From Spirochaetales bacterium (GTDB lineage Bacteria > Spirochaetota > Spirochaetia > DSM-16054 > Sediminispirochaetaceae): 9,952 nt of DNA. Made by a program: the position numbers and the translations under genes. The notes beneath the pieces were generated by a model that did not search any database, had not been told where the DNA came from, and saw only the letters and a list, made by a program, of their open reading frames with translations. Of this stretch, positions 1 to 6,395 are shown piece after piece; positions within the stretch are counted from its first letter, which is position 1; every line of letters begins with the position of its first letter. Location of the stretch: positions 1 to 9,952 of the forward strand of contig JAASTM010000041.1 of the NCBI GenBank assembly GCA_021767325.1, given 5' to 3'.

Positions 1-1
1 C

Positions 2-274
2 TCATCTTCATTTTTTTCCGACGACGGGCAGAATCTGTCATATGTGAAGAGTATAAATCCACATTTCGGAGGCAGCATACATTTGATAGGTACCGAGGGG
101 ATTATCTCATGGCTGCGACATTTGAATGAGTGGAAAGCCGCTCGCATACTCAAACTACTGGAATACCACTACCTCCTCACTGGTGAGCTCGTGGAGTATG
201 AGTCCGACTCAGGGCAGTCGCCCCGATACCACGAGCTTCCGAGCATCGGGCCCTTCGATGTTGAAGGTGAATGA
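2..274 (+). CDS. Possible C-terminal end of an unrecognised protein (partial at left edge)
   Basis: A reading frame is open from the second base of the window to a TGA at 272-274, about 90 codons. No ATG lies in it (the first GTG is at 44), so it would be the tail of a gene starting outside the window. The stretch FSDDGQNLSYVKS followed by GGSIHLIGTEG resembles one blade of a PD40/TolB-type beta-propeller, and an amphipathic helical stretch (WLRHLNEWKAARILKLL) follows. This likeness is by eye only. It would overlap the 3' end of the convergent DUF2259-like gene by 66 bp, which is long, so it may be a chance open frame. No terminator was found between the two. Function unknown. Confidence 0.38.
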   Translation, partial: SSSFFSDDGQNLSYVKSINPHFGGSIHLIGTEGIISWLRHLNEWKAARILKLLEYHYLLTGELVEYESDSGQSPRYHELPSIGPFDVEGE

Positions 275-967
275 GTTGAGGAAAACCACCAGCCCATTTC
301 GGTAGGTAATGACCCTCGAGATGGCATAGTCCAGAGGACAGCGCCTCGACTCGTAGAGAAGCCTATCCTCCTGTAGCACCGTTCGGACCTCCCGTGAAGG
401 GCCGAGGAGAGTGAGGGTGAAGATCTTCGGCTTCTCTGGTTCGATATACTGCTCACAGTCGCTGTCATTGACCGAACGCACGGACAACTCGAGACGGTAT
501 CTCTGTGCAAGGTACGGGTAGTCTCGCATCCGAAAATCGATCGAACATGGACGCGCGATTTCGCCGGCGATCACCCCTTCCTCCACCCAGAATTGCTCCT
601 CACCCCGGAGCTCGGAATCTATACCGAAACCATCGATGAGGTCAGATTTTTCCTTCAATATCTCTGAAACCGCCTCTTCCGGCTCCACCCACTCCTCACC
701 CCTGAATATGCGCTCCTCTCCGTAGTGTGCAAAATCATTCTCGTGTACATCGAGGATGAAGAGCCGTGCGCTGGTAAAGCCCGACATGTCGAGAGAGGCG
801 GAGACCGTGTAGGCCATGTACTTTCCATCCTTCGAGAGACCGACCACATCGGCCGAAAAGACCGTCCCGGCGGACACCGAAGCTGCTCCAAAGCACAGCT
901 GTGCGAAGAACAGAAGCATGAGGCTGAGAAGTGTTCCGTGTACATGGATGCGTTTTTCTGTATTCAT
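209..967 (-). CDS. Predicted secreted protein, DUF2259-like
   Basis: A 252-residue protein with a clear Sec signal peptide: basic N-terminus (MNTEKRIHVHG), hydrophobic core at about 12-26 (LLSLMLLFFAQLCFG) and a likely cleavage site after residue 33 (SVSA). The mature start VVGLSKDGKYMAYTVS, with the acidic middle and the tail ISRVITYRNGLVVFLNSFTFNIEGPD, matches my memory of DUF2259 proteins (predicted secreted, common in spirochaetes). No catalytic motif is visible and the role is unknown. It would act outside the cytoplasmic membrane. The ATG at 967 is the first in frame giving a proper signal peptide. The Shine-Dalgarno is weak (GTGAG nearby), and a 7-bp hairpin lies just upstream. It is divergent from the AIM24-like gene. 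The family call is from memory; secretion is more certain. Confidence 0.72.
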   Translation of the reverse strand: MNTEKRIHVHGTLLSLMLLFFAQLCFGAASVSAGTVFSADVVGLSKDGKYMAYTVSASLDMSGFTSARLFILDVHENDFAHYGEERIFRGEEWVEPEEAVSEILKEKSDLIDGFGIDSELRGEEQFWVEEGVIAGEIARPCSIDFRMRDYPYLAQRYRLELSVRSVNDSDCEQYIEPEKPKIFTLTLLGPSREVRTVLQEDRLLYESRRCPLDYAISRVITYRNGLVVFLNSFTFNIEGPDARKLVVSGRLP

Positions 968-975
968 GGTCAGAT

Positions 976-994
976 CTCACTATAGTTTAGTGAG
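976..994. promoter_or_regulatory. 7-bp inverted repeat upstream of the DUF2259-like gene
   Basis: CTCACTA (976-982) and TAGTGAG (988-994) form a perfect stem with a 5-nt loop, ending 8 bp before the minus-strand ATG. It overlaps the predicted -10 box (985-990) and the weak ribosome-binding region. It could be an operator or an mRNA hairpin limiting translation. The structure is seen; the role is inferred. Confidence 0.35.
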
Positions 995-1013
995 GGGATG
1001 GTTAGTAGCTCAA
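985..1013 (-). promoter_or_regulatory. Candidate promoter for the DUF2259-like gene
   Basis: On the minus strand TTGAGC (1008-1013) and TAAACT (985-990) are separated by 17 bp, giving a sigma-70-like promoter with a start about 10 bases before the ATG at 967. The -10 is imperfect. Confidence 0.35.
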
Positions 1014-1041
1014 TAGTAATAGGTTAAATGCAATGATTAAG

Positions 1042-1071
1042 GTGGCAGTATGGGGACGAGTTCTCTATACT
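1042..1071 (+). promoter_or_regulatory. Candidate promoter for the AIM24-like gene
   Basis: GTGGCA (1042-1047), 18-bp spacer, TATACT (1066-1071). The -10 is good and the -35 has 4 of 6 consensus bases. A start near 1078 would leave a leader of about 30 nt containing the Shine-Dalgarno GAGGAGG (1098-1104). Confidence 0.4.
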
Positions 1072-1109
1072 CAAGAAAGTCAAATTGAACCATTATTGAG
1101 GAGGATTGA

Positions 1110-1958
1110 ATGTTAGAAGGTGTTGAACGCAACGAAGTGATTTTGAATGAGATCGAAGGCGACAACCTGAAGGTGGAGATACTGCAGTACGAGAAGCTCG
1201 ACGGTGCGCAGCACGTGGACTCCGCGGAGAAAATCTACTTCGCCAACCAGTCGGGTGTAAAGATGCGACGTATACGTATGACCGTAGAGGAAAGTGAAGT
1301 GCTGCTCGAACCGGGTCTCCTGCACTATATGAAGGGTGAGCTCGAGATGAGCAGTAGCGCCTCTGGAAACGAGGGCGGCCTGAGGGGCTTCGGGAAATCG
1401 CTCTTTCGCAAGGTGACCACCGGTGAGTCCATGTTCCAGAGCAAGATCGAGGGTACGGGCGAGATCTACCTCGAGCCGACCTTCCGGCACTACTTCATAT
1501 ACGAGCTCGATGACGAGGAACTCATTGCCGATAGCGGCATCTACGTCGCAAGTGATGCCGGAATCGAAGTGACTGCGGAGATGCAGCAAAACGTCTCATC
1601 GGCACTCTTCGGCGGCGAGGGACTGTTTCAGACCAAGCTTTCCGGTACGGGGATTGCAGTGTTCGCCTCTCCAGTACCGCTCTCGGAGCTTGAGGAGTTC
1701 GAGCTCGCCGACGAGAAGATGAGCGTGGATGGAAACTTCGCCATCCTCCGAAGTGGCGACCTGGAATTCGCCGCCGAGCGCTCCACCAAGAGCATGGTCG
1801 GATTCTTCTCCAGCGGAGAGAGAATTCTCCAGACCTTTACCGGCAGCGGCAAGGTGTGGATCGCTCCGACGCAGGACTTCTACGAAGAGGTCGAGGAGGA
1901 ACGTCTCGCACAGCTCGCCCAGGCCAAGGCTGTCATGGAGGAGGGGGAGGAAGATTAG
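1110..1958 (+). CDS. AIM24 / DUF124 family protein
   Basis: A 282-residue cytoplasmic-looking protein with no signal peptide. Three related blocks are visible at residues 105-123 (GESMFQSKIEGTGEIYLEP), 168-186 (GGEGLFQTKLSGTGIAVFA) and 235-253 (SGERILQTFTGSGKVWIAP). This repeated G-E/G-x-hydrophobic-F-Q-x-K-x-x-G-x-G pattern is the hallmark of the AIM24 (formerly DUF124) beta-rich fold. The C-terminus (about 257-282) is a Glu/Ala-rich tail, probably helical. The biochemical role of bacterial AIM24 proteins is not established; yeast Aim24 is mitochondrial, which does not transfer here. The start is well supported by GAGGAGG at 1098-1104, 5 nt from the ATG. It is a single-gene unit, divergent from the DUF2259-like gene and closed by an intrinsic terminator about 70 bp after the stop. 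Confidence 0.85.
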   Translation: MLEGVERNEVILNEIEGDNLKVEILQYEKLDGAQHVDSAEKIYFANQSGVKMRRIRMTVEESEVLLEPGLLHYMKGELEMSSSASGNEGGLRGFGKSLFRKVTTGESMFQSKIEGTGEIYLEPTFRHYFIYELDDEELIADSGIYVASDAGIEVTAEMQQNVSSALFGGEGLFQTKLSGTGIAVFASPVPLSELEEFELADEKMSVDGNFAILRSGDLEFAAERSTKSMVGFFSSGERILQTFTGSGKVWIAPTQDFYEEVEEERLAQLAQAKAVMEEGEED

Positions 1959-2029
1959 CAGAAGGAAGCCGGAGCCTGTGAGCTGCCGGCCCTATCTGTA
2001 CAACTGGTTTTTTCTTCTCATCAATACAC

Positions 2030-2065
2030 AGGAGCGGTACCCGTTGAAAGGGACCCTCCTTTTTT
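2030..2065 (+). terminator. Rho-independent terminator after the AIM24-like gene
   Basis: AGGAG (2030-2034), GGT (2036-2038) and CCC (2040-2042) pair with GGG (2050-2052), ACC (2053-2055) and CTCCT (2056-2060). This is an 11-bp stem with two single-base bulges and a 7-nt loop, followed by TTTTT (2061-2065). Confidence 0.8.
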
Positions 2066-2386
2066 GCGAATTCATTCACAAAAACTGATATGATGTGACC
2101 ACCTTGCGTCGACGCAAGTTCAAATAAACACTATATAGAATAAACTCTTATCCGGTCCTGCAAGGCTGACTAAGATGAGCTCACGACGATGCATTCGCAG
2201 GCGTCGCATGACTATGGCATGGGCTTAGTCCAACCACGCAGACCATCAGGAACGTCAACAGCGCCATCTGGTCGATGTTGTGTGCATGTTGAACAATAGC
2301 ATCAAGGGTTTGACAACAGGCATGTGTACCGGATCGAAGGGAAGAAATACACCCATACGCAGCGACAATCCTGCTGGACGTGATAT
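2066..2386. other. Gene-free intergenic stretch
   Basis: No convincing coding frame on either strand: the open frames here have no Shine-Dalgarno and no recognisable product. The only clear structures are the 16-bp palindrome at 2103-2118 and the promoter of the next gene at the right end. It may be the remains of a decayed gene, but I could not identify one. Confidence 0.5.
2103..2118. promoter_or_regulatory. Perfect 16-bp palindrome CTTGCGTCGACGCAAG
   Basis: CTTGCGTC and GACGCAAG are exact reverse complements with no spacer, centred on GTCGAC. It lies 300 bp from the next gene start and 38 bp after the terminator's T-tract. A gapless palindrome suits a dimeric DNA-binding protein better than an RNA hairpin. 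No promoter could be tied to it; the ligand is unknown. Confidence 0.4.
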
Positions 2387-2415
2387 TCGACAAAACATCT
2401 CTCTGATTGTATAAT
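2387..2415 (+). promoter_or_regulatory. Strong sigma-70 promoter for the DUF4160-DUF2442 pair
   Basis: TCGACA (2387-2392, 5 of 6 consensus bases), 17-bp spacer, perfect TATAAT (2410-2415). Transcription should start at about 2421-2423, at the ATG at 2422. There is no Shine-Dalgarno upstream of that ATG, so the mRNA is predicted to be leaderless. Confidence 0.7.
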
Positions 2416-2421
2416 TAGAGC

Positions 2422-2688
2422 ATGCCAACGATTTCAATGTTCTATGGAATAGTGGTAAGGATGTACTTGGGAAAGAGCGAGCACAATCCTCCACATTTCC
2501 ATGCATATTATCAAGGGATGAAAGGTATTTTCGATATCATTACCGGGGAAATGACTGAAGGGAATCTCCCTTCGAAGCAGATAAAACTCATTACCGCATG
2601 GGCTGAACTCCATAAAGAAGAGTTATCGGCAAACTGGGAGCTGGCAAAAAATGGCGAACTTCCATATCGGATAGAACCTTTGAAATGA
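2422..2688 (+). CDS. DUF4160 domain-containing protein
   Basis: An 88-residue protein covering the whole DUF4160 domain. It opens with MPTISMFYGIVVRMY and carries the family's EHNPPHFHAYYQG motif at residues 20-32, a His-rich segment (H21, H25, H27) that could bind metal or nucleic acid. A helical segment (IKLITAWAELHKEELSANWELA) follows. DUF4160 proteins are small, patchily distributed and usually sit directly beside a DUF2442 gene, as here; the pair is suspected to be toxin-antitoxin-like but the activity is not established to my knowledge. The ATG at 2422 matches the usual family N-terminus, although it has no Shine-Dalgarno and lies at the predicted transcription start. The stop overlaps the next start by 4 bp (ATGA), implying translational coupling. 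Confidence 0.9.
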   Translation: MPTISMFYGIVVRMYLGKSEHNPPHFHAYYQGMKGIFDIITGEMTEGNLPSKQIKLITAWAELHKEELSANWELAKNGELPYRIEPLK

Positions 2689-2954
2689 GAGGCGAAAAGA
2701 TGTATTTGGGGATAAGAGATGTAAAACCATTGTCCGATTATCGTTTGGAGTTGACGTTTGAAAACGATGAAAAGAGGATATTTGATGTGAAACCGTACCT
2801 TCACCTCGGAAAACTGTCCGAGCTGGCAGATAAAAATGTATTCGACTCGGTGAGAGTGAGTTTTGACACAATAGAATGGGACAACGGTGCGGATCTGGAT
2901 CCTGAACTCCTATATGAAGAAAGCACACCGGCCGATACCCTACACAGTGCATGA
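2685..2954 (+). CDS. DUF2442 domain-containing protein
   Basis: An 89-residue protein with the full DUF2442 pattern: VKPLSDYRLELTFENDEKR (13-31), then FDVKPYLHLGKLSEL, then FDSVRVSFDTIEWDNGADL (53-71) and DPELLYEES. In other genomes this fold (NE0471 N-terminal-like) can be fused to a helix-turn-helix domain, which supports an antitoxin or DNA/partner-binding role. None is fused here. The first ATG overlaps the DUF4160 stop by 4 bp. A second in-frame ATG at 2700 (MYLGIRDVKPL) has a weak GAGGCG upstream and may be the real start, giving 84 residues. It is the second and last gene of the pair. No good terminator follows. Domain call is firm; function is inference. Confidence 0.88.
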   Translation: MRGEKMYLGIRDVKPLSDYRLELTFENDEKRIFDVKPYLHLGKLSELADKNVFDSVRVSFDTIEWDNGADLDPELLYEESTPADTLHSA

Positions 2955-3032
2955 AATGTTCAAAATGAAACCATTTAAAGAGGATGCGATCCGGAGTCGC
3001 TGCGCGATTCGACGGTGAAATACAGAAATGAT

Positions 3033-3061
3033 TTGACAAAACAAGTTTTTTTGCGCATATT
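3033..3061 (+). promoter_or_regulatory. Promoter of the PadR-SDR-ABC operon
   Basis: A perfect TTGACA -35 (3033-3038), 17-bp spacer and CATATT -10 (3056-3061, 4 of 6). The predicted start near 3068 lies inside the palindrome at 3061-3076, so a repressor bound there would block polymerase. The leader is about 48 nt. Confidence 0.6.
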
Positions 3062-3092
3062 AGTCATTAATGACTATTCCGTTTATGACTAT
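3061..3092. promoter_or_regulatory. Probable PadR operator (16-bp palindrome plus third half-site)
   Basis: TAGTCATTAATGACTA (3061-3076) is a perfect gapless palindrome made of TAGTCAT and ATGACTA half-sites. ATGACTAT recurs in direct orientation at 3085-3092, 15 bp after its first copy at 3070-3077. The array covers the -10 edge and transcription start of the PadR gene. PadR regulators are dimers that commonly repress their own operon, so autoregulation is the natural reading. Confidence 0.65.
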
Positions 3093-3115
3093 ATACATAT
3101 AGAGAGGTTAAGATT

Positions 3116-3622
3116 ATGGAAAAGAAACTCTTGCTGCTCGGATTGCTGCTCAGCCAGGATATGCACGGCTATCAGCTGAATGAAATGCTGCAGCACAATC
3201 CCGGAATGCCGATTAACCTCAAGAAATCCAATGCATACAAATTGCTGAATGATATGGAAAAAGACGGCTGGGTGACTCATCAGGAAGAACAACCGGGCAA
3301 GCGGCCCTTGCGGAGGGTCTACACCATAACCGAAGCAGGAGAAACGGCGTTTTACCGATTGCTGCGTGAGAATCTGTCCACCAGTCCTTCGCCGGAGTTT
3401 CCGGCTGCGGTTGGCCTTGATTTTGTGTCCATGCTGCCGGACGAGGAGGTGGTCACACTTTTAGAGCAGCGCTACCAGAGAATCGAAGCGAAGTTCAAGC
3501 AACTCGATGAGCTCGCACGGGAAATACGTGAGGTCCATTTAAGCGTGGGGTATTTACACCACTATTACAAATCAGACCTGCTGTGGTTGGGCGAAGTCAT
3601 CAACCGTTTTCAATCTGAATAA
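3116..3622 (+). CDS. PadR family transcriptional regulator
   Basis: 168 residues. The N-terminal winged helix spans about 4-85. It has the PadR core LLGLLLSQDMHGYQLNEML (HGYQL at 17-21), the recognition-helix region KKSNAYKLLNDMEKDGWV and the wing RRVYTITEAGE (66-76). Residues about 95-165 form the helical dimerisation region typical of longer PadR proteins (VirA-activator-like C-terminal domain), including LSVGYLHHYYKSDLLWLGEV. The ligand cannot be predicted. GAGAGG at 3102-3107 is 8 nt from the ATG and fixes the start. It is first in an operon with an SDR enzyme and an ABC exporter; the next gene begins 13 bp after its stop. PadR proteins next to DrrAB-like exporters usually repress them until a toxic ligand binds, which I infer here from context and the operator upstream. 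Confidence 0.95.
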   Translation: MEKKLLLLGLLLSQDMHGYQLNEMLQHNPGMPINLKKSNAYKLLNDMEKDGWVTHQEEQPGKRPLRRVYTITEAGETAFYRLLRENLSTSPSPEFPAAVGLDFVSMLPDEEVVTLLEQRYQRIEAKFKQLDELAREIREVHLSVGYLHHYYKSDLLWLGEVINRFQSE

Positions 3623-3635
3623 TCGGAGGCAGAAG

Positions 3636-4472
3636 ATGCAGACAATTATCATTACCGGTGCCAATTCGGGAATCGGAAAAGAGGCCGCACTGAACCTTGC
3701 CACGCAGGGCCATCGTATCCTGATGCTGTGCAGGGACAGCGAAAAATCGAAGCAGGCCCAGCGGGAGATCGCTGTTCAATCGGGGAATGAAAAAGTAATT
3801 TTGCTGCCGGTTGACTTGTCTGACCTGAAGTCGATACGAAACGTTGTTGCGGAAATTAAACGTACCTATGGGGTAATTGACGTCTTGGTCAATAATGCCG
3901 GCGTATACAAAGCGAAGCAGGAGTGGACCCCGCAGGGTATCGAGATGACTTTTGCCGTTAACTTTCTGGCCCCGTTCATGCTTTCCGAGATGCTGCTGGA
4001 GAATCTTGCCGCCGGCGGGCAGGGCCGCATTATCAATGTGGTATCGGAGCTGTATAAAAAGGGCGTAATTAAACTGGACGATCTGAATATGCAAGACCGG
4101 TATAAAGCCGGCGCTGCATATGCAAACTCAAAACTGGCAACAATGCTCTATACAATCGAACTGGCGAAAAGAACCCGGGACAAAGGGATAACCGTCAACG
4201 CCCTACATCCCGGTGTCCTGGCTACCAATGCCTTTCGGGATTATCCCGATTTTATCATGAACATCATGAAGCTTTTTTTGGAAAAACCCCAAAGAGGTGG
4301 AGAGAGAATATCCTATATGGCGGTATCCGATGAGGTGAAGGCGAACTCGGGAAAGTATTTCTATAAAACCGAGCCGTGCGAGCTTGTCATCCCTGACACT
4401 GAATATGGCAAGACCGAACGACTATTACAGTATGCCGCGGAAGTGACCGGCATCGACAGAGAAAGGACATAA
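3636..4472 (+). CDS. SDR family NAD(P)-dependent oxidoreductase
   Basis: 278 residues with a complete classical short-chain dehydrogenase/reductase layout. The Rossmann glycine motif TGANSGIG is at 7-14, with R33 just after the second strand (LCRDSEKS), which suggests an NADP(H) preference. NNAG is at 86-89, then N109, S137 (INVVSELY), Y162 and K166 (YANSK), giving the full N-S-Y-K tetrad. HPG at 191-193 precedes the substrate loop. The overall look is of the retinol-dehydrogenase/WW-oxidoreductase-like group. The substrate is not predictable. The Shine-Dalgarno GGAGG at 3625-3629 supports the ATG. It is second in the PadR operon, with 13 bp before it and 3 bp after it, so it is very likely co-transcribed with the exporter. 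It may modify the compound the pump handles or detoxify a reactive carbonyl. Confidence 0.95.
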   Translation: MQTIIITGANSGIGKEAALNLATQGHRILMLCRDSEKSKQAQREIAVQSGNEKVILLPVDLSDLKSIRNVVAEIKRTYGVIDVLVNNAGVYKAKQEWTPQGIEMTFAVNFLAPFMLSEMLLENLAAGGQGRIINVVSELYKKGVIKLDDLNMQDRYKAGAAYANSKLATMLYTIELAKRTRDKGITVNALHPGVLATNAFRDYPDFIMNIMKLFLEKPQRGGERISYMAVSDEVKANSGKYFYKTEPCELVIPDTEYGKTERLLQYAAEVTGIDRERT

Positions 4473-4475
4473 GCG

Positions 4476-5477
4476 ATGAATGTAGAGAAACACGCGATCT
4501 CGACCCGGAATTTGACCAAGCGCTTTGGTCAGGAGGTTCTTGCAGTAGACAGTATAGATCTCTCCATCCCCGCCAACACCATTTATGCCTTGCTGGGCCC
4601 GAACGGGGCGGGAAAAACGACCACTATTTCCATGCTCACCACTTTGATAACACCGAGCTCCGGAGATGCGCGAATCACTGGATATGAAGTGGTCCGGCAG
4701 GCTGGGAAGGTCCGCCGGCGAATCGGAGTCACCTTTCAGGAAATTGTCCTTGACCCTGATCTCACGGGGCGCGAATCGCTGGATTTTCATGCCCGCCTCT
4801 ACGGCATCGGAAAAACTGAGCGGCTGAAGAAAATCGACGAGTTACTGCATCTGGTTGAACTGGAAGAGGCCGCCGACCGCCGCACCGGTACGTACTCGGG
4901 CGGAATGAAGCGGCGCCTCGAATTGGCCCGCGGATTGATCACCAGTCCGGAGGTCCTCTTTTTGGATGAGCCGACCCAGGGTTTGGATCCCCAGAACCGG
5001 GCCAAACTCTGGGAGTATATTCGCAATCTAAAAGCCGCTACGAACATGACCTTGCTTTTGACGACCCACTATATGGAGGAAGCCGAAGCCCTTGCAGACC
5101 GGATAGGGATCATGGACCACGGGAAAATCGTGATCGAGGGTACTCCGCGCGAACTCATAGATCAAATGGGCGCCGACAGCATTAGAATCGTCGGCAGGGG
5201 CAATCCCGATGCATACCTGACACATATCAAGTCGCTGCCATACGTGGAGAGCGTCAATTTTTCAGGAGACGTAATTCAGATTGGCCTGGATTCGGGTAAT
5301 CGACGTCTGGCGGCAATCGTTGAAGCGGCGGGGATGAGTGGTTTTTTGATTGAGGATATTTCAGTGGCAAAACCGTCTCTCGGAGATGTCTTTCTGAAAT
5401 ATACCGGACATCAACTGCGAGATACACGAGGGAGAGAGAAATGGATGCAACGATATTACTATGGCAAAAGCAAATGA
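4476..5477 (+). CDS. ABC transporter ATP-binding protein, DrrA-like
   Basis: 333 residues. The ATPase has all motifs: Walker A GPNGAGKT (41-48), Q-loop Gln88 (VTFQE), signature YSGGM (140-144), Walker B LFLDEP (161-166), D-loop GLDPQ and switch His198 (TTHYMEEAE). A C-terminal domain (about 230-312), ending GDVFLKYTGHQLRD, is the usual DrrA/daunorubicin-type extension. It would power an exporter with the downstream permease at the inner membrane. The start is 3 bp after the SDR stop with a modest GAAAGGA upstream. The last 12 codons run into the permease gene in another frame; the final residues (after about 316) exceed the usual DrrA end and look like read-through into the overlap. The specific substrate is not predictable. 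Confidence 0.96.
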   Translation: MNVEKHAISTRNLTKRFGQEVLAVDSIDLSIPANTIYALLGPNGAGKTTTISMLTTLITPSSGDARITGYEVVRQAGKVRRRIGVTFQEIVLDPDLTGRESLDFHARLYGIGKTERLKKIDELLHLVELEEAADRRTGTYSGGMKRRLELARGLITSPEVLFLDEPTQGLDPQNRAKLWEYIRNLKAATNMTLLLTTHYMEEAEALADRIGIMDHGKIVIEGTPRELIDQMGADSIRIVGRGNPDAYLTHIKSLPYVESVNFSGDVIQIGLDSGNRRLAAIVEAAGMSGFLIEDISVAKPSLGDVFLKYTGHQLRDTRGREKWMQRYYYGKSK

Positions 5478-6220
5478 AAAAAACATGGGTACATCCCGAA
5501 GAGATCGTAGGGATGCTCATTCAGCCGATCTTGTGGGTAGTACTGTTTGGAGTAGGAATGCGCAGCATGGTAGAAGCAGGCGCAGCCGGAGCTGGAGATG
5601 TGTATATGACCTTTATGCTCCCCGGTATTGTAGCCTTGACTGCCGTCAGCGCCGCCATAGCCGGCGGGTCAACCTGGCTCAATGAACGGGTGATGGGGAT
5701 CGTCAAAGAGTACCTGGCAGCACCAATTTCCCGTCTGAGCATCTTATCCGGCAATGCCGTCAGCATTGTAACAAAGGTACTCATCCAATCCATCATCATC
5801 TTGGTCGTCGGTCTGCTCATGGGAGCCGAATTAAGCGGTAATCCCCTGGGCTGGCTGACCGGACTACTGTTGATTATGTGCTACGGGATAGGGTTCTCAG
5901 GAATCGCCCTGGCGGCCGCCTCTTCTATCGATAGCTCGGCAGGCTATCACATGATAATTTTTCTGCTGCAACTCCCTCTGCTTTTCCTGAGTAACTCGCT
6001 TTACCCCCTTAGTGCCCTGCCTGTCTGGATGCGCATCGGCGTCTATGCCAACCCTACAACCTATGTGGTAACCGGACTGCGTCAGACCACTTTGGGGCCG
6101 GTGGTGACAATCGTGACGGATGCACATATCCCGCTGTGGCTCTGCATTGCTATTGCCGCAGGCTTCGCAGTTCTGGGAATGAGTATTGCCCTAAGCACAT
6201 TCCGCAAAGCGATCAAATAA
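5441..6220 (+). CDS. ABC-2 type transporter permease
   Basis: 259 residues with six predicted membrane segments at about 24-40, 57-78, 104-128, 136-160, 168-190 and 232-252. The segment LPLLFLSNSLYPLSALPVWM (179-197) followed by NPTTYVVTGLRQ is the family signature of DrrB-like ABC-2 permeases. It should dimerise and pair with the preceding ATPase as a drug, lipid or polyketide exporter. I chose the ATG at 5441 because GAGGGAGAGAG precedes it and its residues WQKQMKKTWVHPEEIVG fit the usual cytoplasmic N-terminus. This overlaps the ATPase gene by 37 bp. A second ATG at 5474 would give a 4-bp ATGA overlap but has no good Shine-Dalgarno. It is the last gene of the PadR operon. Confidence 0.95.
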   Translation: MDATILLWQKQMKKTWVHPEEIVGMLIQPILWVVLFGVGMRSMVEAGAAGAGDVYMTFMLPGIVALTAVSAAIAGGSTWLNERVMGIVKEYLAAPISRLSILSGNAVSIVTKVLIQSIIILVVGLLMGAELSGNPLGWLTGLLLIMCYGIGFSGIALAAASSIDSSAGYHMIIFLLQLPLLFLSNSLYPLSALPVWMRIGVYANPTTYVVTGLRQTTLGPVVTIVTDAHIPLWLCIAIAAGFAVLGMSIALSTFRKAIK

Positions 6221-6251
6221 GCACCGGGAACTGTGCGGATACATATTTGCA

Positions 6252-6274
6252 AACCGGGGCGGTTCATTTCTTTT
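6252..6274 (+). terminator. Weak candidate terminator after the permease gene
   Basis: AACCG (6252-6256) and CGGTT (6260-6264) form a 5-bp G+C-rich stem with a GGG loop, followed by CATTTCTTTT. The stem is short and the T-tract interrupted, so efficiency is doubtful. Confidence 0.35.
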
Positions 6275-6354
6275 CATTGTCATTCTAAAACTGAGGCGAA
6301 ACTCTCACTATATTCTGAATCTATTCTAATAATAACTGATAGATTAATGATTCC

Positions 6355-6384
6355 TTCGACTTACTTAGGGTAAATAAGTTCGAA
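6355..6384. repeat. Imperfect hairpin just downstream of the VOC gene
   Basis: TTCGA (6355-6359) and ACTTA (6363-6367) pair with TAAGT (6375-6379) and TCGAA (6380-6384), a 10-bp stem with a 3-nt bulge and 7-nt loop. It lies 11 bp after the minus-strand stop of the VOC gene. There is no T-tract on either strand, so it is more likely a processing or stabilising structure than an intrinsic terminator. Confidence 0.35.
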
Positions 6385-6395
6385 ATAACAAGGAC

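Noticed and set aside
1113..1589. 158-residue open frame on the minus strand inside the AIM24-like gene
   Set aside because: Mirror image of a well-supported gene with its own Shine-Dalgarno; no family resemblance.
2181..2506. Two overlapping minus-strand open frames in the gene-free region
   Set aside because: No Shine-Dalgarno, no recognisable motif, Cys/His-rich odd composition, and one runs into the DUF4160 gene.
2961..3020. G+C-rich stretch after the DUF2442 gene considered as a terminator
   Set aside because: No stable symmetrical stem and no T-tract.
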